Position numbers and translations under genes: made by a program. From NCBI GenBank assembly GCA_029974035.1, contig JARKQG010000035.1, positions 1 to 61,314 on the forward strand: a DNA stretch of 61,314 nucleotides. The letters run 5' to 3'. The stretch is from Eubacteriales bacterium. GTDB lineage: Bacteria; Bacillota_A; Clostridia; Christensenellales; Aristaeellaceae. Shown here in pieces: positions 54,119 through 61,314 of this stretch; position 1 is the first letter of the stretch, and each line of letters opens with the position of its first letter. Below the pieces are notes generated by a model. The model was not told the DNA's origin and made no database searches. It saw only the letters and a list, made by a program, of their open reading frames with translations.

Positions 54119-54160
54119 AAAAATGACCGCTCCGGCTTCAGCGCCGGACGGTCATTTTTT
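54119..54160. terminator. Bidirectional intrinsic terminator
   Basis: AAAAATGACCG and CGGTCATTTTT-type arms, with an inner CCGGC/GCCGG stem, form a long hairpin with A and T tracts on both sides. It serves the small membrane protein gene (plus) and the gene at 54174 (minus). Confidence 0.85.
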
Positions 54161-54173
54161 CGCGCGTCCCCGG

Positions 54174-55181
54174 TCAGGGCACCTCCTCGCCCGTCACCGC
54201 GTCCACAAACACCACCCACCAGCCGCTGACCCCTTCGCCCCGCCACATGTATCCGTCCAGACCCGCGGGCGGTTCCGGTGCAAAGGTGCCCGGTATGCCG
54301 TAACAGACCGAGGTCGGCTGCTCGTCCTCCACCCGCACACCCACCAGTGAATAGGCCTTTCCGCTTCCTGGAAGCGGCGCGCGAACAAAGGTGTATCCGT
54401 CCGCATCAAAGGGCACGCATGCGGGCAGTTCCATAAACAGCGCCCGGAGCGGCTCCACCGGCTCCGGCCAGGGAATGGTGATGTCCAGCGCCAGCAGCTG
54501 GTGCGCCAACGGCGGGCCCTCGGCCTCCGGCGCCTCTTCCCGCGCCTCCTGGACTTCGGTCTGTTCCGGGGTCTGCTCCGGCTCCGCCGGCTCGGGCGAT
54601 TCCAGCACTTCGGTCTGTTCTTCCTCATTCTGTACCGGCTCGGCCTCTTCCGGCTCCGGAAGACCGCCGACCGGTTCCGTCTCTGGTGCCGCCTCCGGCT
54701 CCGTGGCGGGTGCCACCTCCGGCTCCGCGGCGGGTTCCGCGGCCTGCGGCGCCTGCGGGACGGCGGGCCCCCGGTACAGCGCCCGCACGGAGCTCATCGC
54801 CTGAAGCCAGTCCACCTCCTCCGACCCGTTGACAAAGCCGCTCAGCGCGGGCTCGACGGCGCCGCCCTTCCCCACGCGCACCACGGACACCACCGGATAC
54901 TCCTCCAGCGCGTGGCCTTCGATGTTCCGGGGATCAAATGTCCAGGTCAGGCCCGCCTGGCCCCGGGTGTCCACGTGCAGCGCGCCCATGGGCACCGCCG
55001 TCCACCCGCCTTTGCCCCTGCGCATCAGCACCGCCCGCAGGGTGTCCGATGCGCCGGCGCCGGACACCGAAAAGCGCATGCTGCCGCCCAGCGTGCGCCG
55101 CTCCAGGCGCACATGCCCGCTCATGCCCCGGATCGCGCTGCGCAGTAAAATCAGCGCGCGCCGATAATCGTTGCGAATCAT
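54174..55181 (-). CDS. Unrecognised protein with a Pro/Glu/Ala-rich linker
   Basis: A 335-residue protein. Residues 1-135 form a globular part with beta-rich features (MRFSVSGAGASDTLRAVLM, ALHVDTRGQAGLTWTFDP), suggesting a structure similar to clostridial proteins that begin MIRNDYRRAL. Residues 140-230 are a low-complexity PEAAP-type linker. Residues 235-335 form a second domain that ends GYMWRGEGVSGWWVVFVDA. No signal peptide or membrane helix is visible. The function is unknown; the spacing between domains suggests a tether. Confidence 0.5.
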   Translation of the reverse strand: MIRNDYRRALILLRSAIRGMSGHVRLERRTLGGSMRFSVSGAGASDTLRAVLMRRGKGGWTAVPMGALHVDTRGQAGLTWTFDPRNIEGHALEEYPVVSVVRVGKGGAVEPALSGFVNGSEEVDWLQAMSSVRALYRGPAVPQAPQAAEPAAEPEVAPATEPEAAPETEPVGGLPEPEEAEPVQNEEEQTEVLESPEPAEPEQTPEQTEVQEAREEAPEAEGPPLAHQLLALDITIPWPEPVEPLRALFMELPACVPFDADGYTFVRAPLPGSGKAYSLVGVRVEDEQPTSVCYGIPGTFAPEPPAGLDGYMWRGEGVSGWWVVFVDAVTGEEVP

Positions 55182-55272
55182 CCTCTCGCCTCCCCGGTCA
55201 AGCCTATGCCGGGGCGGGGCGCGTCATGCCGCGGCGGCGGGGCGGATCGTTTACAGTTTGTTCATACGCGCA

Positions 55273-55303
55273 TTGCCCGCGCGCCGGCGGAATTTGTTAT
55301 AAT
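55273..55303 (+). promoter_or_regulatory. Promoter of the Gld-type ABC operon
   Basis: TTGCCC and TATAAT are 19 bases apart, upstream of the ATPase gene. The -10 box is perfect; the spacing and the -35 box are poor. Confidence 0.45.
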
Positions 55304-55331
55304 ATGAAGCATTGGACGAGGAGGCGGTCGC

Positions 55332-56273
55332 ATGATTGAACTCAGGGGCGTCACCAAGCGGTACGGCGATGTGTATGCCGTGCGCGACGTCTCCTTTCAG
55401 GTGGAGAAGGGCCAGATTCTGGGGTTTCTGGGCCGGAACGGCGCAGGCAAGTCGACGACGCTGTCCATCGCCTCCGGATACATCCCATCCACCGAGGGCC
55501 GCGTGCTGCTGGACGGGCACGACCTTCTTGCGGAACCCCGGTACGTCAAGCGGCGCATCGGCTACCTGCCGGAGCAGCCGCCCCTCTACCAGGACATGAC
55601 GGTGAACGAGTACCTGCGCTTCGTCTGCGAGATCAAGGAGGTCGAACCGCGGCGCGTCCCAGCCCACGTGGACGACCTGTGCGCGCTGACGGGGCTTCAG
55701 GATCACCGGCGGCGGCTGATCCGCCACCTGTCCAAGGGGTACTGCCAGCGGGTGGGGCTGGCGCAGGCGCTGGCGGGAAACCCGGAGGTGCTGCTGCTGG
55801 ACGAGCCCACGGTGGGGCTCGACCCGTCGCAGATCATCGACATCCGGGCGCTCATCAAGTCGTTGGGGCGCGACCACGCCATCGTGCTGTCCAGTCACAT
55901 CCTGACCGAGGTTGCCGACGTGTGCGACCGCGTGGCCATCATCGGCCGGGGCAGGATTCTGGTCCAGGACGCACTGGAAAGCCTTGCGGGTGGGCTGGGA
56001 GAAGCGCGGCGCGTGCGCCTGCGGGCGGCGGGCGACGAGGCCGCGTTGGAAAAGATCCTGTCGGCGCTGCCGGGCCTTCGCGCGCTGGAGTCCTTGGGGA
56101 TCAAGGAGCCGGGCACGGCGGACTTCATTCTGGAGTCCGCCCGGGCGGACGACCTCCGGGCGGCGGCCTCCCTCGCGCTGGCGGCGGCGGGGCACCCGGT
56201 CGTGATGATGCGGCCGATGGACATGGAACTGGAGGACATCGTCCTCCGGCTCACCGGCGAGGTGGAATCGTAA
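55332..56273 (+). CDS. ABC transporter ATP-binding protein, GldA-like
   Basis: A 313-residue ATPase with Walker A GRNGAGKST, signature LSKGYCQRVGL, Walker B VLLLDEPTVGLD and switch histidine LSSHIL. The C-terminal 90 residues are an extra regulatory domain found in drug and lipid exporters. GGAGG lies seven bases before the ATG. It is the first gene of a four-gene set with a permease, a GldG-type protein and a DUF4340 protein. Confidence 0.88.
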   Translation: MIELRGVTKRYGDVYAVRDVSFQVEKGQILGFLGRNGAGKSTTLSIASGYIPSTEGRVLLDGHDLLAEPRYVKRRIGYLPEQPPLYQDMTVNEYLRFVCEIKEVEPRRVPAHVDDLCALTGLQDHRRRLIRHLSKGYCQRVGLAQALAGNPEVLLLDEPTVGLDPSQIIDIRALIKSLGRDHAIVLSSHILTEVADVCDRVAIIGRGRILVQDALESLAGGLGEARRVRLRAAGDEAALEKILSALPGLRALESLGIKEPGTADFILESARADDLRAAASLALAAAGHPVVMMRPMDMELEDIVLRLTGEVES

Positions 56274-56992
56274 TGCGGGCGATCTCCAGGCGTGAAATGC
56301 AAAGCTATTTCTATACGCCGCTGGGCTACGTGTTTATGGGCGTGTTTTTGCTGCTGACGGGCGTATTCTTTCTGTCGGGCAACCTATTGTCCATGAACGC
56401 CAACCTGGGCGTACTCTTTGACTCGCTGAGCTTTCTGTTCATGCTGGTCATGCCGCTTTTGACGATGCGCCTTCTCAGCGAGGAGAAGCGCACGCGCACC
56501 GATCAGCTGCTTCTGACCTCGCCGCTGCCGGTGGGGGCGATCGTCGCGGGCAAGTACCTGGCCGCGCTGACGGTGCTGGCGATGACGATGCTGCTGACCG
56601 CGCCCTGCGTCGCCATCGTCTTTGCCTACGGCGAACCCCACGCGCCGCTGATCCTCTCCGGCTACCTCGGCTTTTTCCTGCTGGGCGCCAGCTATGTGGC
56701 GGTGGGGCTGATCATGTCCGCGGTTACCGAAAGCCAGCTGACGGCGGCGGTGGCCACCTTTGGCGTCAACCTGATGATCCAGTTTGTGGATTCCGTCGGT
56801 CCGTCGCTGAATGTGCCGCTGATGCCCTGGCTGCCCTCGGTCATCGGCTGGCTGAGCCTGTACGACCGATACTATGCCTTTACGGCCGGGCTGATCGGCG
56901 CGTCGGATCTCGTGTACTTCCTGTCGCTGATCCTGGTGCTGCTGTTTTTGACGGTGCGGATCATCGACCGAAGGAGGTGGCGGAGCGCATGA
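56273..56992 (+). CDS. ABC transporter permease, GldF-like
   Basis: A 239-residue membrane protein with six helices. It begins RAISRREMQSYFYTPLGYVFMG, and LLSEEKRTRTDQLLLTSPLP is the family signature. The start overlaps the ATPase stop as TAATG. It should form the membrane part of the exporter. Confidence 0.88.
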   Translation: MRAISRREMQSYFYTPLGYVFMGVFLLLTGVFFLSGNLLSMNANLGVLFDSLSFLFMLVMPLLTMRLLSEEKRTRTDQLLLTSPLPVGAIVAGKYLAALTVLAMTMLLTAPCVAIVFAYGEPHAPLILSGYLGFFLLGASYVAVGLIMSAVTESQLTAAVATFGVNLMIQFVDSVGPSLNVPLMPWLPSVIGWLSLYDRYYAFTAGLIGASDLVYFLSLILVLLFLTVRIIDRRRWRSA

Positions 56993-58434
56993 AGTATGCA
57001 AAGGCGGCGCGCCTGCGCCTCGGCGGCTATGCGGCGCTGGTGACGCTGGCGGTGATTTTGCTGGCGGTGGCGGTCAACCTGCTGGCGGACGCCGCGGACC
57101 AGCGCTGGGCGCTGAAGCTCGACCTGACCAGGCGCGGCCTGACCGAGCTTTCCCAGGAGAGCAAAACGGCGGTATCCGCCCTGGATCAGGACGCGGTGAT
57201 CTACCTTCTGTTCCGGAACGGCTCCAATTCGGAGGCGCGCTCCACGCTGACCGCCCTGGCCGGGCGCTACCACGCGCTGAATCCCCGCGTCAGCCTGCGC
57301 GTCGTGGACCCGGAGGCTCAGCCGGGCCTCGTGAATAAACTGAAGGGCTCCGAGGACGCGGTGCCGGAGGGTTCGGTGATCGTCGCAAACGCCGACCAGA
57401 GCCGCGTCAAGGTCATTGTCTCCAGCGACCTGTATACCTACGCCTATGACGAGACCACCGGCGCCTATCAGGTGGCATCCTTTGACGGGGAGGCGGCCAT
57501 CACCTCGGCACTCATCTACGTCACCGGCACCAACGCCCCCCGGGCGCTGTTCCTCACGGGGCATAACGAACTGAGCGCCAGCTACTGCTCCACTTTTAAG
57601 GCCCAGTTGGAGCGCGAAAATTACGAGGTGCGCTCCTTTGAACTGGACGGCACCGAGCAGCTGGAATCGGGCGACACGCTGATGGTGCTGGCGCCTTCGC
57701 TGGATCTGACGGCGGACGAGTACGCCCAGCTTACGGCCTTTCTTGAGGGCGGCGGGCGCGTGCTCTTTGTCAATGATCCGTCCATCGATCCCGCCGGGAC
57801 ACCCAACTTTGCGAAGCTGCTGGCTCAGGCGGGCATGCGCTTTCAGAGCGGCGTGGTGGTGGAGGACGCGGCCTCTATCGGCAATTACCTGACCAGCACG
57901 CTGTATCTGGTACCCAACGCGGACGCATCCAGCGAAATCACCGCCGCCCTCGCCGACACCCGGCTCATTCTGCCCGGCGCCTGCGCGCTGACCGTCCAGT
58001 CCGCGGACGGGTTTGACATCCAGGCGCTGCTCACCTCTTCCGCCCAGGCGTTTTTGAAGCCCGCCGACGACGAGGGCGATGTGACCACCCCCGCGGATAC
58101 CGATCCTCGGGGCCCCTTTACGCTGGCGGCCGCGGCTCAAACGACCGGCGACGAGAACGGCGCCCGCGTGGTGGCCGCGGGCAACCTGTACCTCTTCGCG
58201 GACAGCGACTACATGTATTCCAGCGGCAATCTGGATTTTGCGATCAGCGCGGTCAAATGGCTGTCCAACCGGCCGGCCGGCATTGAGATTCGCTCCAAGG
58301 CGCTCGACGCGGACGCGCTGAGGATCCCCGACGCGCGCACGCTGTGGCTGCTCGCCATGCTGGTGGTGGCGCTGATCCCGGGCGCGGTGCTGGTGGCGGG
58401 TACTGTGATGTACGTCAGGAGGAAGCGGCTTTGA
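56989..58434 (+). CDS. GldG-like ABC-associated protein
   Basis: A 481-residue protein with one helix at each end (residues 12-33 and about 455-475) and a large extracytoplasmic domain of the ABC_transp_aux type; TRRGLTELSQESKTAVSAL and FLTGHNELSASYC are family marks. AAGGAGGTGG lies eight bases before the ATG, which overlaps the permease stop as ATGA. In Bacteroidetes GldG takes part in gliding; in Firmicutes the same set has no known role. Confidence 0.82.
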   Translation: MKYAKAARLRLGGYAALVTLAVILLAVAVNLLADAADQRWALKLDLTRRGLTELSQESKTAVSALDQDAVIYLLFRNGSNSEARSTLTALAGRYHALNPRVSLRVVDPEAQPGLVNKLKGSEDAVPEGSVIVANADQSRVKVIVSSDLYTYAYDETTGAYQVASFDGEAAITSALIYVTGTNAPRALFLTGHNELSASYCSTFKAQLERENYEVRSFELDGTEQLESGDTLMVLAPSLDLTADEYAQLTAFLEGGGRVLFVNDPSIDPAGTPNFAKLLAQAGMRFQSGVVVEDAASIGNYLTSTLYLVPNADASSEITAALADTRLILPGACALTVQSADGFDIQALLTSSAQAFLKPADDEGDVTTPADTDPRGPFTLAAAAQTTGDENGARVVAAGNLYLFADSDYMYSSGNLDFAISAVKWLSNRPAGIEIRSKALDADALRIPDARTLWLLAMLVVALIPGAVLVAGTVMYVRRKRL

Positions 58435-59144
58435 ACCAATCCAAAAAGGTGCTCGACAGCCCGCAGGCGCTGAAGCGGGCGCGGGATGAGCGGCCGCGCC
58501 GGGCGCGTTTTGCGGCGCTGATTCTTCTGGCCGCGGCACTGGCCCTCGCGCTGACTTTTGCGCTCCGGCCGCCCAGCGCGCCGGAAGAAGCAGATTCCAG
58601 CATTGTGCTGTTCAGCCGCGACAAGACGCTGCTGGACACGATTTCCGTGGCGCGGTCCGGGGCGGACGCCTACACGCTGGTCAATCTCAACGACTATGAC
58701 CTTTCCGACGGCAACGACGTGCTGGGCAAGGAGTACGAGGTGCGGGACCGGCCGGACTTTGCCGTCAGCACGGCGAAGGTGCTGTCCATGGAGCGCTACG
58801 CCGGGGACCTGACCGCCGAGCGCATGGCCGCGGCGTCGGCCACCGATTTGGCGGAGTTTGGCCTGGAGGCGCCGGCGGCCACCGTGACCATCGGCTACCG
58901 GGACGGCACCCGCGAAGTGCTGCGCCTGGGCAGCGCGGTGCCCACGGGCTTTGGCTACTACCTGAACCGGGCGGGCGACCCCGCGGTGTACGTGGTCGCC
59001 GATTCCGTGTATGAAGCCTTCTGCCGCCCTCTGGAGGATCTGGCGCAGACCGAGGAGGAGAAGGCTTCCCTGGCCGCCGCGCAGGCCGCCAGGGAAACGG
59101 AGGCGGCGGCTGCGTCCACCGGAACCGCAACCCCCGCCAATTGA
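58431..59144 (+). CDS. DUF4340 domain protein, partner of the Gld-type exporter
   Basis: A 237-residue protein with one N-terminal membrane helix (residues 25-43) and an extracytoplasmic domain with LAEFGLEAPAATVTIGYRDG, the repeat pattern of DUF4340. It is shorter than many members, which carry two or more such repeats. The TTG start overlaps the gldG-like stop as TTGA and has AGGAGG eight bases upstream. The tail is Ala/Glu/Thr-rich. Confidence 0.78.
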   Translation: MNQSKKVLDSPQALKRARDERPRRARFAALILLAAALALALTFALRPPSAPEEADSSIVLFSRDKTLLDTISVARSGADAYTLVNLNDYDLSDGNDVLGKEYEVRDRPDFAVSTAKVLSMERYAGDLTAERMAAASATDLAEFGLEAPAATVTIGYRDGTREVLRLGSAVPTGFGYYLNRAGDPAVYVVADSVYEAFCRPLEDLAQTEEEKASLAAAQAARETEAAAASTGTATPAN

Positions 59145-59165
59145 TCCGTGCCTTGGGTTGAGCCG

Positions 59166-59882
59166 TTACGCCATCTTCAGCATCTCGGTCTGAAGCTGCT
59201 TGATGATGCGCTTTTCGAGGCGCGAGATGTAGCTTTGCGAAATGCCCATCAGGTCCGCGACCTCCTTCTGGGTGTGCTCCGCGCCGTCCGCCAACCCATA
59301 GCGCAGCCTGACGATGTTCTTTTCCCGGGGGCCCAGCCGCTTGATGGCGCCGTAGAGCATCTGCCGCTCCACATCGCTGTCCAGATCCCGGGACACCAGG
59401 TCGCTCTCGGTGCCGAGAATGTCGCTCAAGAGCAACTCGTTGCCATCCCAGTCGGTGTTCAGCGGTTCGTCGAAGGATACCTCCAGCCTGAGCCGGCTGG
59501 TTCTGCGCAGCACCATCAGGATTTCGTTTTCAATGCAGCGCGAGGCGTAGGTGGCGAGCTTGATCTTTTTTTCGGGCTTGAAAGAGTTGACCGCCTTGAT
59601 CAGGCCGATCGTTCCGATGGAAATCAGGTCCTCAATGTTGATGCCGGTGTTCTCAAATTTGCGCGCGATATAGACCACGAGCCGCAGGTTGTGCTCGATA
59701 AGCAGGCTTCTCGCCTGAAGATCCCCGTCGGAAAGGCGCTCAAGCGCCTTCGCCTCCTCTTCCCTGCCAAGGGGCGCGGGCAGCATGTCGCATCCGCCGA
59801 TGTAGCAGATGCTGCCCTTCCGCATCTTGACGATCAGCCCCAAAACTGTCTGCCTGATCACTTGTCCCGCAGGATGAACCAT
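59166..59882 (-). CDS. sigE: Sporulation sigma factor sigma-E
   Basis: A 238-residue mother-cell sigma factor, the same length as in B. subtilis. The N-terminal pro-sequence (about 27 residues) is followed by [13 protein letters not shown], the point where SpoIIGA cuts. Region 2 ([20 protein letters not shown]) and region 4 ([20 protein letters not shown]) are intact. The ATG at 59882 has GGAGG eight bases upstream. It follows spoIIGA, as in all sporulating Firmicutes. Confidence 0.94.
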   Translation of the reverse strand: MVHPAGQVIRQTVLGLIVKMRKGSICYIGGCDMLPAPLGREEEAKALERLSDGDLQARSLLIEHNLRLVVYIARKFENTGINIEDLISIGTIGLIKAVNSFKPEKKIKLATYASRCIENEILMVLRRTSRLRLEVSFDEPLNTDWDGNELLLSDILGTESDLVSRDLDSDVERQMLYGAIKRLGPREKNIVRLRYGLADGAEHTQKEVADLMGISQSYISRLEKRIIKQLQTEMLKMA

Positions 59883-59895
59883 CGGCGTCTCCTCC

Positions 59896-60042
59896 TCAAT
59901 GCGCGTTATGCACTCTTCCCAACACCGGCGGCGCAAGCGCGCAAACGTTCCCTGGGAGTTTGCCGGGATAGACGGCAACCCACACGTCCGGCGCGCTCAG
60001 CCAGCCGTCACCGCTGGAAACGAGCAACTCGTCGGGGCGAAA
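59896..60042 (-). pseudogene. Continuation of spoIIGA after an in-frame TGA
   Basis: After the TGA at 60045-60043, the same frame runs on for 48 codons to a second TGA at 59898-59896. It reads [20 protein letters not shown], then [12 protein letters not shown], and ends [14 protein letters not shown]. This matches the end of other SpoIIGA proteins as I remember them. It ends 13 bp before sigE, as expected for the true gene end. It is either a nonsense change, read-through or a sequence error. Confidence 0.6.
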
Positions 60043-60705
60043 TCACACCATCTTGCCTGATCCTGAAAGACTTTTGTAGCCAACCAGCCTGAATCCCGGG
60101 GGGAGCCGCCCGGCCGCGTCGGCCGCGGCAAAGTTTTCGGGCAGCACCGGGCGTATCTTGTACTCTGCGGCAATGACCACCGGCTGCCCGCTGATGGGCT
60201 CCTGCAGTCGGTTTCCGGTGTCGACCATCGCGTTCAGTTCCACGCGGCGGCCGCCCCGGATCAGTCTGAGCATCATCTCCCATTTTTCCATGCGGCGCGC
60301 GCGAACGCGGATAAAGGCCAGCATGCCGATTGTACCCAAGAAAGCGCCTGTGACAAGGGCCCCGACCGGGTCCTGGAAAAGTCCCTTCGCGAGGTTGACC
60401 GCACCGCTCATGAAGGCGGCGCCGCCCAGCAGCAATAGCGCGTTGAGCGCCAGGTCCCTTGGCCTGTCCGCCCGAATGGCGACCGCGGCCAACACGGCGG
60501 TCAGCGCCACCCGGGAAGGCCACCACCTGAGCTGATAAAACATCGGGTACTGCATCGCCACCGCGTACAGCGCCCCAAATCCGGCCGCGAACAGCGTCAG
60601 CCCCCAGCGGCTCCGGCCCCGAAATCGCGCAATGACGCCAATCACAATACAATTCATGATGAAATTGACGAGTACATAGCGTTCGAGACCGATGGGCAAT
60701 CTCAT
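60043..60705 (-). CDS. spoIIGA: Sigma-E processing peptidase SpoIIGA, interrupted before its C terminus
   Basis: A membrane aspartic protease that activates pro-sigma-E. As read it has 220 residues: five membrane helices in 1-135 and a protease domain with NAMVDTGNRLQEPISGQPV, where D and T-G form the active site. The frame then meets TGA after SGSGKMV. SpoIIGA is normally about 270-310 residues; the same frame continues for 48 more codons with a convincing C terminus. The ATG at 60705 is used because the leader ERYVLVNFIMN matches the family, although its ribosome site is weak. Confidence 0.8.
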   Translation of the reverse strand: MRLPIGLERYVLVNFIMNCIVIGVIARFRGRSRWGLTLFAAGFGALYAVAMQYPMFYQLRWWPSRVALTAVLAAVAIRADRPRDLALNALLLLGGAAFMSGAVNLAKGLFQDPVGALVTGAFLGTIGMLAFIRVRARRMEKWEMMLRLIRGGRRVELNAMVDTGNRLQEPISGQPVVIAAEYKIRPVLPENFAAADAAGRLPPGFRLVGYKSLSGSGKMV

Positions 60706-60719
60706 CACCGCCTGCCGCA

Positions 60720-60725
60720 ATTATA
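60720..60725 (-). promoter_or_regulatory. TATAAT box before spoIIGA
   Basis: A perfect -10 box on the minus strand. No proper -35 box lies 17 bases upstream, which is also the case at the Spo0A-activated spoIIG promoter of B. subtilis. It is close to the start codon (about 15 bases). Confidence 0.45.
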
Positions 60726-60778
60726 GAAAATGCCCGGCGCGAAAACCGCATCTTTTTGAGCCCGATCCCAACATTTCG

Positions 60779-60804
60779 TTCGACACCTCGCATCGCCTTC
60801 GACA
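60779..60804 (-). promoter_or_regulatory. Two Spo0A boxes upstream of spoIIGA
   Basis: Two exact TGTCGAA sites on the minus strand, at 60785-60779 and 60804-60798, in direct repeat 19 bases apart. They lie 55-84 bases before the -10 box, where Spo0A~P activates spoIIG in B. subtilis. A further TGTCGAA on the plus strand is at 60963-60969. In the rest of 60805-61158 I see no gene. Confidence 0.75.
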
Positions 60805-61158
60805 GGCAGCCGCCGGAAAAACAGGCGGAAACGCCTTCAAAACGACAGCAAGCACCACCGGTTTTGCCGCCTTCCGGACCATTCATCCCCCGCATCCCCG
60901 CAATACGTGGTTCGCGCTCAATCGGCAGAGCGGCGCATAGCCGTCTTCATCCGGCATGCACATGTCGAATTCATCGAAATATTGTGTATAAATTGTGGAA
61001 AGACATGGTATAGAAAATGCTCATTCCCCAGGAAGTCCCGCGCGCGCTTGCCGCAGCCGCCGGTGACAGGTAGACGCCGCATGCCGATCCGGGGCACCCA
61101 TGCGGCGCTTACCGGCCCGGGCGGAGGGCCTGGCCGCCCGGCGGCGGCAAAGCGCAGC

Positions 61159-61184
61159 AAAGCCCTCCCTATTGGGAGGGCTTT
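61159..61184. terminator. Intrinsic terminator after ftsZ
   Basis: AAAGCCCTCCC and GGGAGGGCTTT form a perfect 11-bp stem around TATT, with T-runs on both strands. It lies 17 bp after the ftsZ stop on the minus strand. Confidence 0.85.
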
Positions 61185-61200
61185 TGCGTCAATTGGGTGT

Positions 61201-61314
61201 TTATTTGCGCCGCAGGAAATTGGGTACGTCCGGCGTAAAGCTGCGGCGGGACTGCCTGCGGTCTTCATAGGGCCGATCCTGGTAGACGCGCTCCTGCGGC
61301 TGCTGCCGGGGCTG
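61201..61314 (-). CDS. ftsZ: Cell division protein FtsZ, C-terminal end only
   Basis: The window ends inside the gene; 37 codons are present. They encode a polar linker (QPRQQPQERVYQDRPYED) and the conserved C-terminal peptide TPDVPNFLRRK, which binds FtsA, SepF and other partners. The order ftsZ then spoIIGA-sigE is usual in Firmicutes. The GTPase core is outside the window. Confidence 0.88.
   Translation of the reverse strand, partial: QPRQQPQERVYQDRPYEDRRQSRRSFTPDVPNFLRRK

Noticed and set aside
59896..60705. UGA read as tryptophan to explain the spoIIGA interruption
   Set aside because: TGA is used as a normal stop at many coupled gene ends in the window (for example rpoD, dnaG and the Nik permease), so a changed code is not supported.
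60918..60935. tRNA-like D-arm GCTCAATCGGCAGAGC in the ftsZ-spoIIGA gap
   Set aside because: No matching acceptor stem, anticodon arm or proper T-arm follows; the stretch folds only as a small hairpin.

Overview
The window is a GC-rich, gene-dense chromosomal segment of a spore-forming low-level-monoderm type Firmicute (Bacillota, class Clostridia; my guess is a high-GC gut lineage such as the Christensenellales). The evidence is the gene content and order: dnaG-rpoD-trmK-nif3-zinc-ribbon, maf-mreBCD-mrdA-minD-rodA, cdaA-cdaR, spoIIGA-sigE next to the end of ftsZ, a class A RNase P RNA and a lysine riboswitch. The sigma-E/SpoIIGA pair and two Spo0A-type boxes show descent from a sporulating line. 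No phage, plasmid, CRISPR, tRNA or rRNA genes are visible.

Layout. 37-5006 (minus): a five-gene nickel/peptide-type ABC importer with short NikD/E-like ATPases. 5007-5554: a regulatory gap with two palindromic operators, a short ORF and a consensus promoter. 5555-10709 (plus): a zinc module, made of a ZnuA with a ZinT domain inserted inside it, a COG0523 GTPase, a GTPase-permease fusion and a UPF0703 protein; a 168-bp inverted-repeat element sits between the two GTPase genes. 10803-20654 (minus): one long operon with a LacI regulator, a BMP-type nucleoside ABC importer, a nucleoside hydrolase, two M20 amidohydrolases and an amidotransferase-like protein. 20947-26330 (minus): rnpB and the dnaG-rpoD macromolecular synthesis cluster. 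26598-30865 (minus): a foldase lipoprotein, a catalytically dead esterase-like protein, homoserine dehydrogenase and a PfkB sugar kinase.

30917-38912 (minus) is the cell-elongation operon. Its MreB lacks two ATPase residues and has an acidic insertion, and its MinD stands without MinC or MinE. 39112-41852 (plus) is a lysine riboswitch with the amino-acid ABC importer it controls, followed by a peroxiredoxin, a 47-residue small protein and a 200-bp run of hairpins. 42820-48539 (minus) holds a TlpA-type thioredoxin, a PIG-V-like membrane transferase, a P-loop protein, an acidic membrane protein and the cyclic-di-AMP genes cdaR and cdaA. 48658-51590 (minus) holds an acetyltransferase, a glycosidase remnant and a Nudix enzyme. 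51727-54091 (plus) holds a P-loop protein, threonine synthase and a small membrane protein. 54174-55181 (minus) is an unrecognised protein. 55332-59144 (plus) is a Gld-type ABC export system. 59166-61314 (minus) holds sigE, a spoIIGA interrupted by an in-frame TGA, and the last 37 codons of ftsZ.

Most genes are packed with 1-4 bp overlaps (ATGA, TGATG, TTGA), so translational coupling is common. Strong GGAGG-type ribosome sites decide many starts, including several TTG and GTG starts. The most unusual items are the inserted-ZinT zinc receptor with the GTPase-permease fusion, the ATPase-deficient MreB in the canonical mre operon, the interrupted spoIIGA, and the nucleoside uptake operon that carries two amidohydrolases. 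All calls come from reading the sequence and from memory of protein families; no database search was run.
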